Part shown: positions 9,701 through 18,609 of the stretch, one piece after another | How the letters are laid out: each line of letters starts with the position of its first letter | Numbering within the stretch: position 1 is the first letter of the stretch | Source of the DNA: Streptomyces sp. DHE7-1 | Lineage (GTDB): Bacteria > Actinomycetota > Actinomycetes > Streptomycetales > Streptomycetaceae | Direction of reading: 5' to 3' | Assembly: GCA_016432725.1 (NCBI GenBank) | Contig: JACJDG010000003.1 | Coordinates: forward strand, 4,898,001-4,962,000 | Length of the DNA stretch: 64,000 bases | Translations under genes and position numbers: made by a program | The notes under the pieces: generated by a model | Databases searched by the model: none | Seen by the model: only the letters and a program-made list of their open reading frames with translations | Told to the model about the DNA's origin: nothing

Positions 9701-11550
9701 ACCTCCGTCAGATCGCCGTCCGTGTAGCCGTAGCGCTTCAGCTCCTCGCCGGTCGTGGCGAGGTGGAGGGCCGTGACCCGACCGGATTCCGTGGTGATGC
9801 GGACGCCCTGGCCGGAGCTGGAGACCACGGCCAGCGGAGTGCCCTCGGCGTCGTACTCGAAGGTGATCCAGTTGCCGTTGCGGTCGTCTATCTGTTCCAG
9901 CACCGCCAGGCTCTCGCCCCGGTCGGCGAAGTGCCAGGTGCGGCGGGTCTGCGGGTCCGTGACCGTGTAGCCGCCGTCCACCCGGTCCAGGGGCCAGCGC
10001 GGGCCGTGGCTGGCGAGTGTGGGCAGGCCGGGAGCCGGGTGCGGGTACGCAAGCAGCAGGCCGTCTTCCGTCACGAAGACGACTCCTTCGGCGTCGATCT
10101 CCAAGCGCTGGTCCAGCGTTGAGGACCAAGACGGGCCGAACCAACGGCCCAAGGTGTACCCGGACTCGACACGCCGTTTGAGGACCAGGGGCAATACACC
10201 GGGCAGGACGACGTCGGTCTGCGGCAGGAACATCTTGCCCGACGCGACGTCGACCGGGTCGCCGCAGTCCTTCACGGCCTCGTCGGTACGCGAGCGCTCG
10301 TGCGGACCATCACGCACAGCGTCGCGAGAGGTTCTCCCGGCCGCGCCATCGGCCCCCACCCCGTCGCGCTCAGCGGCCTTCAACGAATCCCGCATCGCGA
10401 GTCTCTCCGCAGTGGCGGCCCGTACCCCGTTCACCTCAAGCCCCACTCCGTCGGTCAGGAGTACCTGGGGCGCGAAGCGGCCGCCGAACTCGGCGGGGTC
10501 CTTGGCGAAGTCCTGGAGCGTCTGCTTGAGCGTCCGCTCGGGGTGCGTCGCGCTGGACACCAGGCCGGCCAGGGTCATGGCCTGGTGCTGCAGTGCCTCG
10601 GCGGGGTGGGCCAGGTTGTACGGGTCGAGGGGGTTGGCGCCTCGGACCATGCTGTAGAGGCCTGCCGTGCCCTTGATCATGCCGCCGCCGACATGGAGCA
10701 TCTCGGTGTTGAAGGCGCCGTAACCGTCGACCGCGTCCACCTTCAGCTGGGTCAGCGGGGGTGGTTCGGCCGGAGCATGGGCCATGGCCGACTCGACGGC
10801 CTTCGCGGCGGCGCCGGCGGCCTCGTTTCGCTGCTTGCGGGCGTCGTGGAGAAGCTCCTCGGCCTCCTTCACGAGCGCCGCACCGGGGTCGTCGAAGTCG
10901 CCGGGGTCGTGACCCGGGTTCTTCTCGCCCGACTTCACGGCGTCCTTGTAGGCGGTGACGCGCTTGTCGTACGCGTCCTTCGCCGTCGCCGAGGCCTCCT
11001 TGCCCTTCTTGTACAGGTCGATCGCGTCACGGGCCTTCTGCTGCGCCCAGACGACCGTCTCGGCGTAGGTTCCCAGTGCCGTGGCCGCCTTGGCGCAGGC
11101 GTCCGCCGCGTGGAGCCAGTTCACGGGGTGCATCTCGAACTTCTTGCGGAACGCGTCGGCCGCCTCGCCCTGCCACTGCGAGGAGTCGAGCTTGCGCATA
11201 CCCTGGCCGACCCGGTCGAAGGCGGTGTGGAAGTCCTTCAGGTGCTTGGCGGTGGACCGGATGTCGCCCGCGTCACCATGGATCAGGTCGGTCGGTTCGT
11301 CGCTCTCGCCGAGCTGTTGCTCGCCCGGCGTGGCGCCCAGGGCGGAGGCCGCCCGGTCGCCGTAGTGGTGGACCTTGTCCGCCCAGCCGTGGGCCCCGAT
11401 CCCGTCGAGAACGTCGGCGGTGACGTCACTGCCCTTGTCGATGCCCTCGCCGAGCTTCTTCTTGCCCGCGTCGTAGACGTTCTTGCCGTGTCTCAGGCCA
11501 CTGTTGATGCCGTCGCCGATGTCGTCACCGATGTCACCGATGATCCCCAT
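6768..11550 (-). CDS. RHS/YD-repeat polymorphic toxin with HExxH metallopeptidase-like tip (two frameshifts)
   Basis: About 1594 residues once one G is restored near 7738 (DPWGRRTAKLRL) and one near 7140 (DPEGGQIGPG). Residues 1-300 are helical, with a WXG100-like WQGEAADAF segment, as in type VII-exported proteins. Next come the DUF6531 entry motif CGDPVDVASGKMFL and ~25 YD repeats (GRVTSWTDTNDRSYAYEYD style). The core ends at YDPDTARYVTPDPLGL and NPHTWGDPLGLSPD. The last ~145 residues are a different, lower-GC domain containing HEIYHH and a downstream acidic ESAEEYG, which suggests a zincin-type toxin. Its ATG overlaps the stop of the upstream gene (TGATG). Target and export route are inferred. 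Confidence 0.85.
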
Positions 11551-12209
11551 CAGCCCTCACCGCCCTGGCCGGCCGCCTTCGCGCGTTCCTCTGGGGAGGG
11601 GCCCCACATGTCGTCGAGCACGCGGTTGTAGTCGTCGCCGGTCCCGGTCGCCTGGTTGACGCGGTCCATCGTGACGCCCGGCGGCAGGCCAAGTGATCCG
11701 GTCATGGCGTCCCGCCCGGCGTCCTTGAAGCTCTGCTTGGACTCTTGCCAGGCCTCGTCGAACGACTTCCCGCTGTAGTCGGGGTGGGTGACGGCGTCGA
11801 CACTGCTTCGGCGCAGCGCGTCCCAGCCCATCTTGGTGACGTCGTCCTCGGAGGCGTAGGGATTACCCACCCCGGCGTTGTACGCGACCTTCATGGCGCC
11901 GTCGATGTACTGGTCCGTCTCGTGCAGGGTGCCCGCCGACAGGCCCACGTCCTGGGCGAACTCGTTCCCCTCCGCCACCAGGCCCCGTACGCCCCACTCC
12001 CAGCGTTCGCAGAACGACTTGAACCTGTCGGTCAGATCCTCGTGGCCCAACTGGATGCCGGAGAGTTCCAGGTTCGAGAAACCCCGGCCCACACCGGCCA
12101 GGCTGTCGATGCCCAGCTCATTGAGTTCGGCCAAGGTGAGCGTGATGCCCTTCGCTATCTCGTCCAGCCCCGCGGCCTTGATGTCCTTGCCGCCCTTGCC
12201 CCCGCTCAC
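11550..12209 (-). CDS. Alpha-helical partner protein of the RHS toxin (ESX/WXG-like context)
   Basis: 219 residues, predicted mainly helical, with no signal peptide or membrane segment. It opens GKDIKAAGLDEIAKGITLTL and contains an aromatic helix FCERWEWGVRGLV, of the kind seen in long WXG100-like or LXG-type chaperone and structural partners. The C-terminal part is loop-rich. Its GTG start overlaps the end of the upstream SseB-like gene by four bases (GTGA), and its stop overlaps the RHS start, so all three are translated together. The likely role is a co-secreted or chaperone partner of the RHS protein. I do not recognise a defined family. Confidence 0.7.
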   Translation of the reverse strand: MSGGKGGKDIKAAGLDEIAKGITLTLAELNELGIDSLAGVGRGFSNLELSGIQLGHEDLTDRFKSFCERWEWGVRGLVAEGNEFAQDVGLSAGTLHETDQYIDGAMKVAYNAGVGNPYASEDDVTKMGWDALRRSSVDAVTHPDYSGKSFDEAWQESKQSFKDAGRDAMTGSLGLPPGVTMDRVNQATGTGDDYNRVLDDMWGPSPEERAKAAGQGGEG

Positions 12210-12732
12210 CGAGGTGCCTCCTCATCGGTCGTCCCGGCGGCCGGGTCCACGGCCACCGCGTCCGGCACGATCCCCACGACCGGCGGGAACAGCACGCCCT
12301 CGTCCCCGTCGGCCGCGTCCAGAGCCACCCCGCACGCCACCCCGACGGCCGGGACCCCAGCGTCCAGCAGCCTGGCGCCCAGCACCCGCCGGTACGCCCA
12401 CTCCCGGTCTCCCTCCCCCTCGCGATCGCGAACCGGGCCAGCGCCGGCTCGTTCGAGAAGGCCAGGATCCAGCGGACGCCTCCCTGGTCGGCGGTCAGCG
12501 GGTTCTCGTCCGCGTCCACCGGTACCAGCACGGGCGTACGACGGAACTCGCCCAGCAGGGCCGCGAACTCCCGGCGCCCGCGCCGCACGTCGACGGCTTC
12601 CGGGGCAGGTGCGGAACGTCCGTCGGGCAGGACCTCGTCGGGTGTCTCCGCACCCGTCATGTCCGCGTACTCAGCAAGCGACGACCTGCGTATGTCCCCC
12701 GCCCGGCCGCCGTCACCCCCGTGATCAGCCAT
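12206..12732 (-). CDS. SseB-like protein (frameshifted)
   Basis: 175 residues when one base is restored near 12418, after RFAIARG. The second half then reads through EWAYRRVLGARLLDAGVPAVG to a TGA that overlaps the next start. The middle matches the SseB N-terminal domain: EFRRTPVLVPVD, GGVRWILAFSNEPALARFA, and a VLFPPVVGIVPDAVAVDP tail. SseB-domain proteins are common in actinobacterial type VII/RHS loci, but their biochemical role is unclear. I chose the ATG at 12732 (MADHGGDGG); an in-frame ATG at 12747 is also possible. Confidence 0.7.
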
Positions 12733-12857
12733 GCCCGGGATCATCACACCAGCCCGTTGCCGAACGCAACGCGGTACCCGTCACGGTGAAGGGGCTCTGG
12801 CCGAATGTGTCCGGCGTCGGACGTGCCGCGATGCGGACATGCGGCTCACGCACGCGA

Positions 12858-12890
12858 CGGACGCCCGGATCCCCCGGATCCGGGCGTCCG
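12858..12890 (-). terminator. Long stem-loop terminator of the chitinase gene
   Basis: A 14-bp perfect stem (CGGACGCCCGGATC with its complement) and a 5-base loop, about 30 bases after the chitinase stop. There is no T-run, as is usual for Streptomyces terminators. Confidence 0.75.
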
Positions 12891-12919
12891 CGGCCGCCGC
12901 ATTTCAGCGGGAGCTCACC

Positions 12920-14652
12920 TCACGGCATCGCGTGCACATGCGCCCCCACCGCGTTCGACCACGCGTTGCCCGACGAGGCGTCCCAGTTCGTGGACCAGGT
13001 CATCGCGCCGCGCAGGTCGGGGTAGGTCTTCGAGGGCTTGAAGGTGCCGCAGCCGGTGCCCTTGCTCAGGCAGTCCAGGGCGTTGTTCACGACCGTCGGG
13101 GAGACGTAGCCGCTGCCCGCGCCGCTCGTCGAGGCCGGCAGGCCGAGGCCGACCTGGGACGGGGCGAGGCCGCCCTCCAGCTGGATGCAGGCGAGGGCCG
13201 TCAGGAAGTCCACCGAGCCCTGGCTGTAGACCTTGCCGTCGCAGCCCAGCATGGAACCGCTGTTGTAGTACTGCATGTTGACGACCGTGAGGATGTCCTT
13301 GATGTTCAGGGCCGTCTGGAAATAGGAGTTCGACGTCGACTGCATGTCGATGGTCTGGGGGCCATCGTGATGACCAGGGAGGGGCCCGCCTTCGAGGAGA
13401 GGGAGCGCAGCGCCTGCGTCATGTACGTGGCGTTCAGGCCGTTCTCCAGGTCGATGTCGACGCCGTCGAAGCCGTACGTCTGCATGAGGGAGTAGACGGA
13501 GTTCGCGAAGTTCGCCGCCGAGGCCGAGTCGCTGATCGACACCGTGCCGTTCTGGCCGCCGATGGAGACGATGACCTTCTTGCCCGCCGCCTGCTTGGCC
13601 TTGATGTCGGCCTTGAACTGGTCGACGGTGTAGCCGCCGAGGCCCGCCGAGTCCAGGTTGAAGGAGACCGCGCCCGGTGTGGTGGTGGCGTCGGCGAAGG
13701 CGACCGCGATGATGTCGTAGGCCGACGGGACGTCGGAGATCCTCTGGACCTTCGCCCCGTTGTTGAAGTTCTGCCAGTAGCCGGTCACGGCGTGCCTGGG
13801 CAGCGAGCCGCCGCCGCCCCCACCGCCGCCGGTGGCCGCCGTCGTCGCCGTCACCGTGCCCGACTTGGCGGACTCGCCGGCCGAGTTGGTCGCCGTGACC
13901 TGGAAGGAGTACGAGGTCGACGCGGTGAGGCCGCTGACCGTCGCCGAGGTGCCCGTCACCGCCGTCACCTTGGTGCCGTTGCGGTAGACGTTGTAGCCGG
14001 TGGCGCCCGACACGGCCGACCAGGACAGGGAGACGGAGGAGGACGTCGTGCCGGAGACCGCCAGACCGGAGGGTGCCGAGGGGACGGTGGGGGCCGGGTC
14101 GCCGCCACCGCCGCCGTCGGGGCCGTAGACGGAGATGTCGTCGGCGTAGTACGCGGCCTGGCCGTACCAGCCGTGCGTGTACACCGTGACGGACGTCGTG
14201 GACGCGCCCGTGGTGAACGTCGTGGAGAGCTGCTTCCAGGACGTGGTGTCGGGGGTCCAGGTCGAGACGTCCGTCGTGCCCGTGCCGGTGACGCCCAGGT
14301 AGGTGTAACCGCCCTGGACCCATCCGCTCAGCGAGTACGTCGAGTTGGGCTTCACCGCCACCGACTGGGTGCACTGCGCGTTGTCCTGGCCGGCCGGGGT
14401 GGCCTTCAGGGCCGCGGCACCGGAGTGGACGGGGGAGGAGACCGTCGTGCCGCTCGCGGCCGTACAGGTCCAGTTGCCCAGGCCCGACTCGAAGCCGGCG
14501 TTGCGGGCGTTGTTGACGTCCGCGGCCGAGGCGGGGGTCGTGGCCAGGCCCGCGACCGCGAGGGCGAGGGCGGTGACGGCGGACCAGGTGCCGGCGCGGG
14601 TCCGGCGTCTGCGTCCGGTCCGGTCCGACGGCATGGCTGATGCACGGTCCAC
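12920..14652 (-). CDS. Secreted GH18 chitinase with carbohydrate-binding and FnIII domains (frameshifted)
   Basis: 577 residues when one C is restored in the CCC run near 13358 (MAPQTIDM). Order: signal peptide (LALAVAGLATTPASA); a beta-sandwich carbohydrate-binding module of CBM16/CBM4_9 type (residues ~45-175); a Gly/Pro linker; one fibronectin type III domain (PSAPSGLAVSGTTSSSVSLS); a poly-Gly linker; and a GH18 catalytic domain. The catalytic signature DGVDIDLE is intact near residue 395, with the acid Glu last, and SIGG precedes it. It cleaves chitin outside the cell. A GGAGG site five bases upstream supports the GTG at 14652. DasR-type operators lie upstream. Confidence 0.93.
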
Positions 14653-14721
14653 AGGGGCCTCCGGTGGGGGAGTCGGTGGGGAGGGTGGTGCGGGGGACGG
14701 TGGCCACCGTTGGCGTACAAG

Positions 14722-14760
14722 TTGGTCTAGGCCAATCCGGCTGTCAAGAGGTCCAGACCA
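14722..14760 (-). promoter_or_regulatory. DasR-type (dre) operators / chitinase direct repeats
   Basis: Two related elements stand ~70-110 bases before the chitinase start: TTGGTCTAGGCCAA (14722-14735) and AGGTCCAGACCA (14749-14760). Both match the TGGTCTAGACCA-type sites bound by the GntR regulator DasR and described as direct repeats in Streptomyces chitinase promoters. N-acetylglucosamine metabolites would relieve repression. The sequence match is direct; the regulator is from known biology. Confidence 0.7.
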
Positions 14761-14960
14761 AAACCATCTCCGGTCGAGCGCTCAACCTGTCCGGTTTTGG
14801 CGCCACTTGTGCCCGATGAGTTCCACACGAGCTACACAAACGCTGTTCTCCGGTCATTGGGGCGTGGATACAGTGCTCAGGTAGTCACGCAATGAAGTCG
14901 TCCCGGAGCGTTGGAGTGACGCCGACGAGCCGCGGGGCGTGAAGGAGCGGGGAGCTGCGC

Positions 14961-15821
14961 GTGCCAACTGCCATTGCCGTGACCAGTGCCGACATGGCGC
15001 TGCCGGCGCAGGACGAACGGACCATGCCGGCCGTCGTGCTGCACGACCTGGACCGGCGCCCGCTGGAGCAGACCCTCACCGAACTGAACGCGCTGACCGA
15101 GCAGTACGGGTACCTGGTCGTCGTGTGCTCGCAGGCCACCCCGGAGCCCGTCGTACGGCGGCTGCACACCCTCCGCTCGCTGCTGGAGAGCGACCGCGTC
15201 GCCGTCTTCCGGCCCGAGCTCCCGCCGCTCGGCATCGCCGTCCTCGCCCGGCAGCTCAGACAGCTCGCCTCCTGCGACCTCAGCCCGGGCGTGCTCGCCT
15301 CGGCCGGCCGGCTGCTCACCCACTACATCCACGCCGGTGCCGTCCTCGGCTCGGTCGCCCGGCTGGACCGGGTGCCGGTCGGGCTCAAGGCGCACGCCAA
15401 GTCCTGGGTACCGGGCAGCCAGTTCGCCGTCGTCGCCCATCCCGAGCCGCAGCTCGTCCGGGTCGCCCCCGGTGCCCGGCTCAAGGGCCCCGAGTTCGGC
15501 ACCTGGATGCTCGTCGCCAAGGGCCAGCTGCAGAGCGACTGGATCGCCGGCCTCGCCAAGGAGTGGACCGCGCACGCGCTGCGCGAGACCCCGCTGCCCG
15601 CCGAGTCACCGCGCTGGTGGGGTACGGGCCGGGTGATCGAGTTCTGCAGCTACCTCGCCGACCTGTCCGTCCTCTACCAACTGGTCACCTCGGTACGGCA
15701 GTCCGCCTGCCACTGGTGCGGCCTGGACGTCATCGGCGACCGCTGCGTGTTCTGCTCCGCCACCCCGCCCGTCCACGAGCCGCCCGCGCCGCGCGCCCTG
15801 GAGCCGCGAACACCCGCCTGA
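14961..15821 (+). CDS. Conserved protein at the head of the Tad locus, C-terminal zinc ribbon
   Basis: 286 residues from a GTG at 14961 (MPTAIAVTS). There is no signal peptide or membrane span. The central part is alpha/beta (YGYLVVVCS, then helix-strand units). The extreme C-terminus has CHWCGLD and CVFC, two CxxC pairs eight residues apart that should bind zinc. I do not recognise a family name. It lies 60 bases before cpaB on the same strand, so it probably shares the pilus operon and may be a cytoplasmic assembly or regulatory factor. Confidence 0.72.
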   Translation: MPTAIAVTSADMALPAQDERTMPAVVLHDLDRRPLEQTLTELNALTEQYGYLVVVCSQATPEPVVRRLHTLRSLLESDRVAVFRPELPPLGIAVLARQLRQLASCDLSPGVLASAGRLLTHYIHAGAVLGSVARLDRVPVGLKAHAKSWVPGSQFAVVAHPEPQLVRVAPGARLKGPEFGTWMLVAKGQLQSDWIAGLAKEWTAHALRETPLPAESPRWWGTGRVIEFCSYLADLSVLYQLVTSVRQSACHWCGLDVIGDRCVFCSATPPVHEPPAPRALEPRTPA

Positions 15822-15882
15822 CCCGCACGAACGCCAGATCACATCCCGCTCGACCGATTCCCCCAATGAGGTTGCACGGTTC

Positions 15883-16590
15883 ATGAACTCCCGTCAGCGC
15901 CGCGGCGTGATACTCCTGATCCTGTCGGTCCTGTGCGCTCTCGGCGCGTTCGCCGGCGTGCTCTCCGTCGTCCACGACGTGAACTCCAAGGTCGGGCCCG
16001 AGGTCACCGCCTACCGGGTCAAGTCCGACGTGAAGCCGTACACCGCGCTGAGCACCGGCCAGTTCGAGAAGACCGAGATGCCCGAGCGGTGGCTGTCCGG
16101 CAACGCCGTCACCGACCTGCGGCAGCTCCGGGGCAAGATCGCCGTGACCACCCTGCGGGCCGGCTCCCTGCTCCAGACCGACATGATCGTCGACCGGCCC
16201 GCCCTCCAGCCGGGCCAGCAGGAGGTCGCCATCATGATCGACGCGGCGACCGGGGTGGCGGGCAAGATCACCCCCGGTTCGCGGGTCAACGTCTACGCCA
16301 CCTTCGAGGGGAAGAAGGAGGGTGACCCCGACCAGTCGAAGATCATCGTGACCAACGCCCGCGTCCTCGACGTCGGCCGGATCACCGCGCTCGAACCCGA
16401 CGCCGCCAAGGACCGCCGGGAGCCCACCGAGGCCGTCCCGATCACCTTCGCGCTGTCCACCCTCGACGCCCAGCGGATCACCTACGCCGAGTCCTTCGCC
16501 CAGCGGGTCCGGCTCGCCCTGGTGGCACCCGGCGGCCAGACCGGCGTCCCGGACAAGGACCGCACGTACGAACTCGCGACGGACAAGTGA
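15883..16590 (+). CDS. cpaB: Flp pilus assembly protein CpaB/RcpC (SAF domain)
   Basis: 235 residues. One N-terminal membrane anchor (RGVILLILSVLCALGAFAGV) precedes a SAF domain (KPYTALSTGQF to RAGSLLQTDM, residues ~45-105). The RcpC-type beta domain follows (GQQEVAIMIDAATGVAGKIT, PGSRVNVYATF). In Gram-negatives CpaB helps build the secretin channel. Here, with no outer membrane, it is presumably a membrane-anchored, cell-wall-facing element of the pilus machine. It is followed by the TadZ/CpaE gene 12 bases downstream. Confidence 0.9.
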   Translation: MNSRQRRGVILLILSVLCALGAFAGVLSVVHDVNSKVGPEVTAYRVKSDVKPYTALSTGQFEKTEMPERWLSGNAVTDLRQLRGKIAVTTLRAGSLLQTDMIVDRPALQPGQQEVAIMIDAATGVAGKITPGSRVNVYATFEGKKEGDPDQSKIIVTNARVLDVGRITALEPDAAKDRREPTEAVPITFALSTLDAQRITYAESFAQRVRLALVAPGGQTGVPDKDRTYELATDK

Positions 16591-16602
16591 GAGGCGGTCC
16601 GC

Positions 16603-17852
16603 ATGCCCACCAGGATCCTCCCGGCCGGCGCCGACCCTGACGCCGTCCGCTCCCTCGTCACGCTGCTCAGCCAGCTCCCCGACGCGGAACCGCAGCCGCC
16701 CGTCACCGACTCCACCCAGCTCGTCGACGCCCTCGCCCGGCTCGCCGCCGAGTCGGTCGACGAACTTCCCGAGGTCGTCGTCGTCCACGAACGCATCGGC
16801 CCGGTCCCCGCGCTGGAGCTGATCCGCGAGGTCGCCCTGCGCTTCCCGGCCGTCGGCGTCATCCTCGTCACCACCGACGCGAGCCCCGGCCTGTTCGCCG
16901 CCGCCATGGACTCCGGCGCCCGCGGCCTGGTCCCGCTCCCGCTGTCGTACGAGGAACTCGCCAACCGCGTGCAGGCCGTCGCCCAGTGGTCCACCGGCGT
17001 GCGCCGCCACCTCGGGCACGGCGCCGAGACACTGGTCGGGGCCGGCGGCACCGTCGTCACGGTCAGCGGCGCCAAGGGCGGCGTCGGCGCGACCCTGGTC
17101 GCCATCCAGCTCGCGCTCGCCGCCCAGTCCTCCGGCCGGCCCACCGCCCTGGTCGACCTCGACCTGCAGACCGGCGACATCGCCTCCTACCTGGACGTCC
17201 AGTTCCGCCGCTCGGTGGTGGACCTGGCCGCCATCAACGACATCTCCCCGCGCGTCCTCGCCGACGCCGTCTTCCGCCACGACACCGGACTCGCCCTGCT
17301 CCTCGCCCCGCCGAGGGCGAACGCGGCGAAGAGGTCACCGACCGCGCCGCCCGCCAGATCATCGGCGCCCTGCGCTCCCGCTACGAGGTCGTCGTAGTGG
17401 ACTGCGGCGCCCAGCTCGGCGCGGCGAGCGCGGCCGCGGTGGAGACGGCCGACACCGCGCTGCTGGTCACCACGCCCGACGTGGTCGCCGTGCGCGCCGC
17501 CAAGCGGACCGTGCGCATGTGGGACCGGCTGCAGATCCGCAAGGCCGAGGAGACCACCGCCGTCGTCAACCGCCACACCCGCGCCACGGAGATCCAGCCC
17601 CCGCTGGTGCAGCGCATCACCGGAACGGCACTGGCGCGCACGGCCGTACCCGCCAACTTCCGCGAACTGCAGGCGGTCGTGGACGCGGGACGGGTCCACG
17701 AACTCGACGGCAGAAGCACCGTCAAGCAGGCCCTGTGGGCGCTCGCCGGGGAACTGGGCCTCGCCAAGGCGCCCGAGGGGCCGTCCCACCGGAGCGGCGG
17801 CCGGCCGCGCGGCGACCGGGGATCGGTGAGCTTCCGGCGGCGGAAGGAGTGA
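16603..17852 (+). CDS. cpaE: TadZ/CpaE-type pilus localisation ATPase (frameshifted)
   Basis: 416 residues with one C restored in the CCCC run near 17310 (LLAPAEGERGEE). The N-terminal ~120 residues look like a degenerate receiver domain (DELPEVVVVHERIG, GVILVTTDASPGLFAAAMDSGARGLV). The rest is a ParA/MinD ATPase with a deviant Walker A, GAKGGVGATL, then VDLDLQTGDIASYLD and VVVDCGAQLG. It places the pilus machine at a cell site, as TadZ does. The ATPase part is intact on both sides of the shift, so I treat the break as a sequence error. Confidence 0.88.
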
Positions 17853-17859
17853 GGGTCCG

Positions 17860-18242
17860 ATGAGACGCCTGCGCGGTGACGACCGGGGCCAGGTCGCCGT
17901 CGAGTTCCTGGGGATGACCCCGCTGATCGTGCTCACGCTGGTGCTGATGTGGCAGTGCGTGCTCGTGGGGTACGCCTACATCCTCGCGGGGAATGCTGCC
18001 GACGAGGGTGTGCGGGCGGGGACGGCCGCCTCCCGGGGGAGCGCTTCGGCGCGTGCGAACAGGCCGCGCTGAAGCACCTGTCGGGAGCCTGGCGGGAGGG
18101 GGCCGAGGTGACACGGTGCGGCGGGGACGGCTTCGTGACCGCCGACGTCTCGCTGAAGGTCCCCGTCCTCTTCCCCGGCTCCGTCGACTTCCCCGTCACG
18201 GTGCACGGCCACGCCGGAGCCGTCGAGGAGGTGAAGGACTGA
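17860..18242 (+). CDS. tadE: TadE-like minor pseudopilin (frameshifted)
   Basis: 127 residues after restoring one G in the GGGGG run near 18037 (ASRGERFGACEQAA). The N-terminus is the type IV prepilin-like motif RGQVAVEFLGM followed by a hydrophobic helix (TPLIVLTLVLMWQCVLVGYAYIL). A small beta-rich domain with two cysteines (GACEQ, VTRCGG) follows. TadE-family proteins are minor pilus components. The next gene starts two bases after the stop. Confidence 0.82.
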
Positions 18243-18243
18243 C

Positions 18244-18591
18244 ATGCCACGCAGAGGGCGCGACCGCGGCCAGGTGGCCGTCGAGTACCTGGGGTTCATC
18301 CCGGTCCTGCTGATCGTCGGTCTTGCCGGCTTCCAGATCGGGGCGATCGCCTACGCCGCCGAGCAGGCCGGCACGGCCGCGCGGGCCGGGGCGCGGGCCG
18401 AGTCGCTGGGGCAGTCCGCCCAGTCGGCGTGCGCGCGGGCCGTCAGCGGCGGGCTGACCGTGACCTGCGGTCCGAGCGGGGGAGGGGACGACTCGGTCAC
18501 CGTCACCGCCTCCGTCTCCATCCCCTCGATCGTCCCGGGCTGGCACTTCGACCCCGCCGAGAAGTCCGCCACCATGCCCCGCGACCACTGA
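18244..18591 (+). CDS. TadE/TadF-like minor pseudopilin
   Basis: 115 residues. It shows the same N-terminal motif as the gene before it (RGQVAVEYLGF), a single hydrophobic helix (IPVLLIVGLAGFQIGAIAYA), and a short outside domain with cysteines (SACARA, TVTCGP). It is a second TadE-type protein, probably forming a pair with its neighbour, as TadE/TadF do. The next gene, the assembly ATPase, is 19 bases downstream with a GAGGAGAGG-like ribosome site. Confidence 0.85.
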   Translation: MPRRGRDRGQVAVEYLGFIPVLLIVGLAGFQIGAIAYAAEQAGTAARAGARAESLGQSAQSACARAVSGGLTVTCGPSGGGDDSVTVTASVSIPSIVPGWHFDPAEKSATMPRDH

Positions 18592-18609
18592 CCGAGGAGA
18601 GGCGAACCC

